Shown here in pieces: positions 60,937 to 64,000 of a stretch of 64,000 bases of DNA; positions within the stretch are counted from its first letter, which is position 1; every line of letters begins with the position of its first letter. Under the pieces are notes generated by a model. The model ran no database searches and was not told the DNA's origin. It worked only from the letters and a program-made list of their open reading frames with translations. The DNA is from Pseudarthrobacter sp. W1I19 (GTDB lineage: Bacteria; Actinomycetota; Actinomycetes; Actinomycetales; Micrococcaceae): contig NZ_JAUSZR010000001.1 in assembly GCF_030817835.1 (NCBI RefSeq), positions 992,001-1,056,000 of the forward strand, read 5' to 3'. Both the position numbers and the translations under genes were made by a program.

Positions 60937-61482
60937 GTGACCAGGATGCAGACCGGCTTACAGACAACGACCGATGCACTCATGGAGCACTTCGCGGCTG
61001 ACAACAAATACTGGGCTACGGATGTTGCCGATAAGGGTCTCGCGGACCCTACTCGGCAGGCGCTGACGGAATTGGGGTCCACCATTGGTAGCCAGAGCCC
61101 CTTGCTCTGCGTCGGTGGCGTTTCCCTAGATGTGACCCCTTCACCGGAGGGCGCCACATCCGGCGCCGACTATCCCTACTTGTACGACCTCACAGTTGTG
61201 ACCCAACAACTCATCGTCAATGCCTGGGGATGGATCCGCGGGGCCGAAAAGGAACTGGATCGTGAACTAACACGGACTTTAGGCTTAAAAGGGCTAGCCA
61301 GTATCGAGGTAGACCTGAGGCCAGGCGAGCTCCCTGGAGATGGTATAGCAACCAAACATCATGAGGTTGCGCTCAAATTCACCAATGGTTCCACCTTTGA
61401 GCTACCCAATAACGAATGGCTCAGTGACAAAGGGGCGGAACGCATGGAAGGACTGCTCCCGCGCCTTTACGCCATGCTTTAG
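60937..61482 (+). CDS. Hypothetical protein of the accessory region
   Basis: 181 residues, no family recognised. The N-terminal 40 residues look helical; the middle contains LLCVGGVSLDVTP and LYDLTVVTQQLIVNAWGW; the C-terminus HHEVALKFTNGSTFELPNNEWLS has a beta-strand character like a small PH-like domain. GTG 60937 or ATG 60946 may be the start. More A/T-ending codons than the housekeeping genes. It is probably cargo of the adjoining phage-like element. Confidence 0.5.
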   Translation: MTRMQTGLQTTTDALMEHFAADNKYWATDVADKGLADPTRQALTELGSTIGSQSPLLCVGGVSLDVTPSPEGATSGADYPYLYDLTVVTQQLIVNAWGWIRGAEKELDRELTRTLGLKGLASIEVDLRPGELPGDGIATKHHEVALKFTNGSTFELPNNEWLSDKGAERMEGLLPRLYAML

Positions 61483-61515
61483 GCCTTGGGTAGAGGCCGA
61501 TCAACTTCTCAAGGG

Positions 61516-61660
61516 TTACCGCGAGTGGCAGTGACAGCCGCACCACGACGCCGGCATGTACTCGTAATCCGGCTCCACATCCTCGTAAGGGCTCGATACC
61601 TCATCAGCCTCTATCCGGGCCCATCATCGCGTTGAAACCATCCAGGTCAAACTTCACCAT
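61516..61660 (-). pseudogene. Frameshifted small gene
   Basis: ATG 61660 reads MVKFDLDGFNAMM and soon stops. One base out of phase the frame continues ARIEADEVSSPYEDVEPDYEY and ends MPASWCGCHCHSR at 61516. The span is 145 bases, one more than a multiple of three. TACCCT lies seven bases before the ATG. It looks like one short gene, with a Cys/His-rich end, broken by a single-base change near 61627, or read by programmed frameshift. Confidence 0.4.
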
Positions 61661-61710
61661 GACGGCGAGGGTAGTCGGCAGCTACGACATCCAATCAGCA
61701 GACAATCGGC

Positions 61711-61722
61711 TACGCTAACCGC
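61711..61722 (+). promoter_or_regulatory. Leaderless-type -10 element of the TIR-like gene
   Basis: TACGCT at 61711-61716, six bases, then ATG 61723. Confidence 0.5.
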
Positions 61723-62553
61723 ATGTCTGAACCTACGTGTTTTATAGCGATGCCTTTAACTACATCGGAAGAATCCAGGGTGAAATATCACGGCGACGCT
61801 GACCATTTCATTCACACACTCGAACATCTTTTCGTGCCGGCCGTTAAGGCTGCCGGGTTCATCCCGATAAAGCCCGTCATGACCGGAGGCGACGTAATCC
61901 AGGGGCAGATCATCAAGTACCTTGAGACAGCCGACATGGTCCTTTGCGATATTAGTTCCCATAACCCAAACGTTTTTTTCGAGCTTGGTATCCGGACTGC
62001 ACTGGACAGGCCAGTCGCCCTAGTTCGGGACAACCACACAGACAAGCTTCCCTTTGACACAGCCATAGTGAACACCCATACCTATAACTCCGCGCTTCAT
62101 CCTTGGACTATCGATGACGATAGGCAGGGTATCGCTCAGCACCTCAAAAACACCAAGGAAAACACCCCTGACAACAACGCCCTATGGGGCCATTTCGGCT
62201 TGACCAAGCGGGCAGCAGAACGTTTACCCTCCGAGAGCCCCTTAGAGGCCAAGCTGGATCTTCTTATGGGGCAAGTGTCCAACCTAGGTGCAATTGCCGA
62301 ATTTAGTCGTGAGCCTCTTCCCGTAGACACTGACACGATTGTCGATGAGCTGATCCAGGCAACTTACGACTCTGGCACGAGCGTTATCGGAGCCACCACT
62401 CACGCCAGAGGTGGCATTGAGCTGCAGGTATCGCACGGGCCTGTTACAGCTACGCTGGCAAAGAGAATCTCACAATTTAGCAAGAAATATGGGCGGTCGG
62501 TAAGAGTAGTTGCGGCCGATGGATCTGTCCTTAAGGACTTCCCCCGATTCTAG
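61723..62553 (+). CDS. TIR/nucleoside-deoxyribosyltransferase-like protein, possible defence effector
   Basis: 276 residues. The first 110 residues carry the pattern of this fold: CFIAMPL at the first strand, then AAGFIPIKPVMTGGDVIQGQI, ADMVLCDISSHNPNVFFELG with the likely catalytic glutamate E87, and DRPVALVRD. Relatives include NAD- or nucleotide-cleaving defence proteins as well as plain deoxyribosyltransferases. The remaining 165 residues match nothing I recognise; they end in a compact region (IELQVSHGPVTATLAKRI). Apparently monocistronic and leaderless, beside phage genes. Confidence 0.6.
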   Translation: MSEPTCFIAMPLTTSEESRVKYHGDADHFIHTLEHLFVPAVKAAGFIPIKPVMTGGDVIQGQIIKYLETADMVLCDISSHNPNVFFELGIRTALDRPVALVRDNHTDKLPFDTAIVNTHTYNSALHPWTIDDDRQGIAQHLKNTKENTPDNNALWGHFGLTKRAAERLPSESPLEAKLDLLMGQVSNLGAIAEFSREPLPVDTDTIVDELIQATYDSGTSVIGATTHARGGIELQVSHGPVTATLAKRISQFSKKYGRSVRVVAADGSVLKDFPRF

Positions 62554-62574
62554 GAGCGCATTCCAGGCTGACGC

Positions 62575-62913
62575 CTATGGCGACTTAGTCACTTCCCGAA
62601 CGGACACCCCCAGGCCACGGCAGGTTTGGGCCAACGAGTCCTTTATGGAATAGGCGGGCGTCTCGCTGAGCTTCGAAATCAAAGGCGAATCCTCGACGCC
62701 GTTTCTTATACTCTCAGTTTCAGCCTCGACTGCCTTTGCTCCAATGTCGAAAAGGATCATGTTCATAGCTGCTTTGGTGTCCGTGGCTTTATCCCGAGCC
62801 TTGTCCAGCATCGTGCAAGCTTCGTAGCCCGCGGGATCGGTGTCCTTGAACGACTGCGAGCAGCCCGTCACTAGCACGGTCAACAGAACCGCGGGCGCTA
62901 CAAGTTTGCGCAT
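62575..62913 (-). CDS. Small lipoprotein of the phage-like region
   Basis: 112 residues. The signal peptide MRKLVAPAVLLTVLVTGC ends in a lipobox (VTGC), so it is probably a membrane-anchored lipoprotein. The rest is helical with no recognised domain. Position downstream of a tape-measure gene suggests a lysogeny-expressed surface protein such as a superinfection-exclusion factor, but that is inference. No strong ribosome site is seen. Confidence 0.6.
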   Translation of the reverse strand: MRKLVAPAVLLTVLVTGCSQSFKDTDPAGYEACTMLDKARDKATDTKAAMNMILFDIGAKAVEAETESIRNGVEDSPLISKLSETPAYSIKDSLAQTCRGLGVSVREVTKSP

Positions 62914-62967
62914 ATTTCCCCCAATTTGAATAAGTCTTCTGACATTAACCTACAAAGCAGGGCCGCA

Positions 62968-63004
62968 GAAGCCCCCGCCGGCGGTAATGACTGACGGGGG
63001 CTTC
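62968..63004 (-). terminator. Terminator after the tape-measure gene
   Basis: GAAGCCCCCG (62968-62977) and CGGGGGCTTC (62995-63004), 10-bp perfect stem, immediately after the tape-measure stop on the minus strand. Confidence 0.75.
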
Positions 63005-63011
63005 CCAGGTG

Positions 63012-64000
63012 TTAGCGGGCGCGTCCGTTCGCGGTGCGAGTCACTGAGCCTAGCTTCGCATCGGTGACGCCACCGGCTACAACTTCGATGCGTGCGTCTA
63101 TCTGTTCGTTACCGATGAACACGCGAACCTCTGGAGCGCCCACGTTGAAAGCAGGCGCAGCGAACGACTGAGCCCTGTACTCCCGCCCACCATTCGCATA
63201 ACCCGGCAACTTCGGGAACGTGCCCGCGTTGATCGCAGCAAGCTCACGGTTATAGCGGTCTGACGAGCCGCGGTTAACAATCCACTCGCCAGCATCCACA
63301 CGAACTTTCGGCATGCCCATAGGATCGATCCCTAGGAAACCGTCAGTTACAGCGGTACCCGGCCCGGACGTAGGCAACTGCCCGCCGTCCGCATAACCAG
63401 GAACCCGGCCACCAGTAGCAAGGCCACCACGCAGCGAACCGTTCTCCCTACCACCAACACCAGAACCCATACCGCCCGGGTCCTCAATAGTCTTCTTGAG
63501 AGTGGTCTCGTGGGTGGTGGCCCAGACGTCCATGAACACCTGCCTGCCGTCCAGGTTGTCAGCCTTACCCTTGATCTTGTCCAACTCGCTTGACGCTTTG
63601 TCGTTGACCCAAGTGTCGATGGGTACCTCGTTGGGGATACCAAGCGCCTTACGGGCCATAGCGTCGGCCGCGTCGCCCGTGATGCCCAACTGCCCGGCTG
63701 CACGGATCAGGTCGTTATACGAGGTCCACAGGTTCTTCTGCAGTTCGGCCTGCGCGGCGGCGCTGCCCTGCGTGGCCAGCGTCTCAGCAGCAGTAGCCGT
63801 CATCGCAGCCATCGCAGACTGCGCGAGTCCGTTGTAGGCGGACTGGTTGGCGCGACCCTGCTCCGTGTTGATGTCCAGCGTCGTGCCGTTCTTCTTCACA
63901 GACTCAGTCACCGCATCAATAGCAGCCTGATACTGAATCTGAGCATCCGAAGCAGACAACGACAACAGACCAGCATTGAAAAGGACCTGCGTCCACCTCT
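63012..64000 (-). CDS. Phage tail tape-measure protein, C-terminal part
   Basis: The frame is open to the right window edge, so the gene continues beyond it; about 328 residues are visible. The visible part has a helical Ala/Gln-rich section, then the Gly-rich LATGGRVPGYADGGQLPTSGPG and VDAGEWIVNRGSSDRYNRELAAINAG, which are typical of tape-measure C-termini in actinophages. It determines tail length in siphophages. A terminator follows it directly, and no distal tail genes come after it. Confidence 0.85.
   Translation of the reverse strand, partial: RWTQVLFNAGLLSLSASDAQIQYQAAIDAVTESVKKNGTTLDINTEQGRANQSAYNGLAQSAMAAMTATAAETLATQGSAAAQAELQKNLWTSYNDLIRAAGQLGITGDAADAMARKALGIPNEVPIDTWVNDKASSELDKIKGKADNLDGRQVFMDVWATTHETTLKKTIEDPGGMGSGVGGRENGSLRGGLATGGRVPGYADGGQLPTSGPGTAVTDGFLGIDPMGMPKVRVDAGEWIVNRGSSDRYNRELAAINAGTFPKLPGYANGGREYRAQSFAAPAFNVGAPEVRVFIGNEQIDARIEVVAGGVTDAKLGSVTRTANGRAR

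Noticed and set aside
60840..61157. 105-codon minus-strand open frame in the accessory region
   Set aside because: Overlaps the better-supported plus-strand gene at 60937, has no ribosome site and no recognisable domain.
61723..62553. Plain nucleoside salvage deoxyribosyltransferase
   Set aside because: Not excluded, but the long extra C-terminal domain and phage-like setting make a salvage role less likely.

Overview
The window is high-GC actinobacterial chromosomal DNA. Gene content and order (menaquinone genes, a ferredoxin-type sulfite reductase with an APS-reductase/ATP-sulfurylase operon, FprA-type ferredoxin reductases, a furA-katA pair, leaderless-looking promoters, interspersed TTGAGCCTGTCGAAA repeats) suggest a Micrococcaceae genome of the Arthrobacter/Pseudarthrobacter type. 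This assignment is inferred from gene families and style; no database search was possible.

Layout. 1-13.7 kb: a truncated CorA-type channel, then menaquinone synthesis (menC, menD, menF, menG, menJ-type reductase, polyprenyl diphosphate synthase), interrupted by a secreted PhoX phosphatase and a polar amino-acid ABC transporter. phoX has a triple 11-bp Pho-box and lies between two arrays of a 14-bp unit repeated every 31-32 bp. 13.7-16.2 kb: a structured intergenic region, an AbiEi/DUF559 protein, a SUKH-like protein and a TRIC-type channel.

16.2-30.3 kb: sulfur assimilation: sirohydrochlorin chelatase, the overlapping sulfite reductase-cysH-cysD-cysN operon, an Ssu/Tau-type ABC transporter, a siroheme synthase fusion (cysG) and ferredoxin-NADP reductase. 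rtcB and a degenerate Hpt protein sit in the middle. Several transcription units here share a leaderless promoter layout and a TGTGACGC motif, and three genes carry translated copies of a dispersed repeat in their N-termini.

30.3-39 kb: mostly membrane and unknown proteins, an AI-2E family transporter, a CynX-like exporter with a FadR/GntR regulator, and a CYTH-CHAD protein. 39-43.7 kb: a PucR regulator divergent from a GABA-forming dehydrogenase and gabT. 43.7-48.7 kb: type II NADH dehydrogenase, RarD, topoisomerase IB preceded by an 11-codon upstream ORF, and a second FprA paralogue. 48.8-53.3 kb: a GAF/winged-helix regulator followed by aldehyde dehydrogenase, alcohol dehydrogenase and DUF779, an alcohol-oxidation module. 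53.5-60.6 kb: an APC permease, small enzymes of unknown role, the furA-katA peroxide module with a clear operator, an MFS exporter and an HtpX protease.

60.7-64 kb: an accessory region with more A+T-rich codon use: an unknown protein, a frameshifted small gene, a TIR/deoxyribosyltransferase-like protein, a lipoprotein and the C-terminal part of a phage tail tape-measure protein running off the right edge. This looks like the end of a prophage or phage remnant carrying possible defence cargo. No tRNA, rRNA, CRISPR array or transposase gene was recognised.
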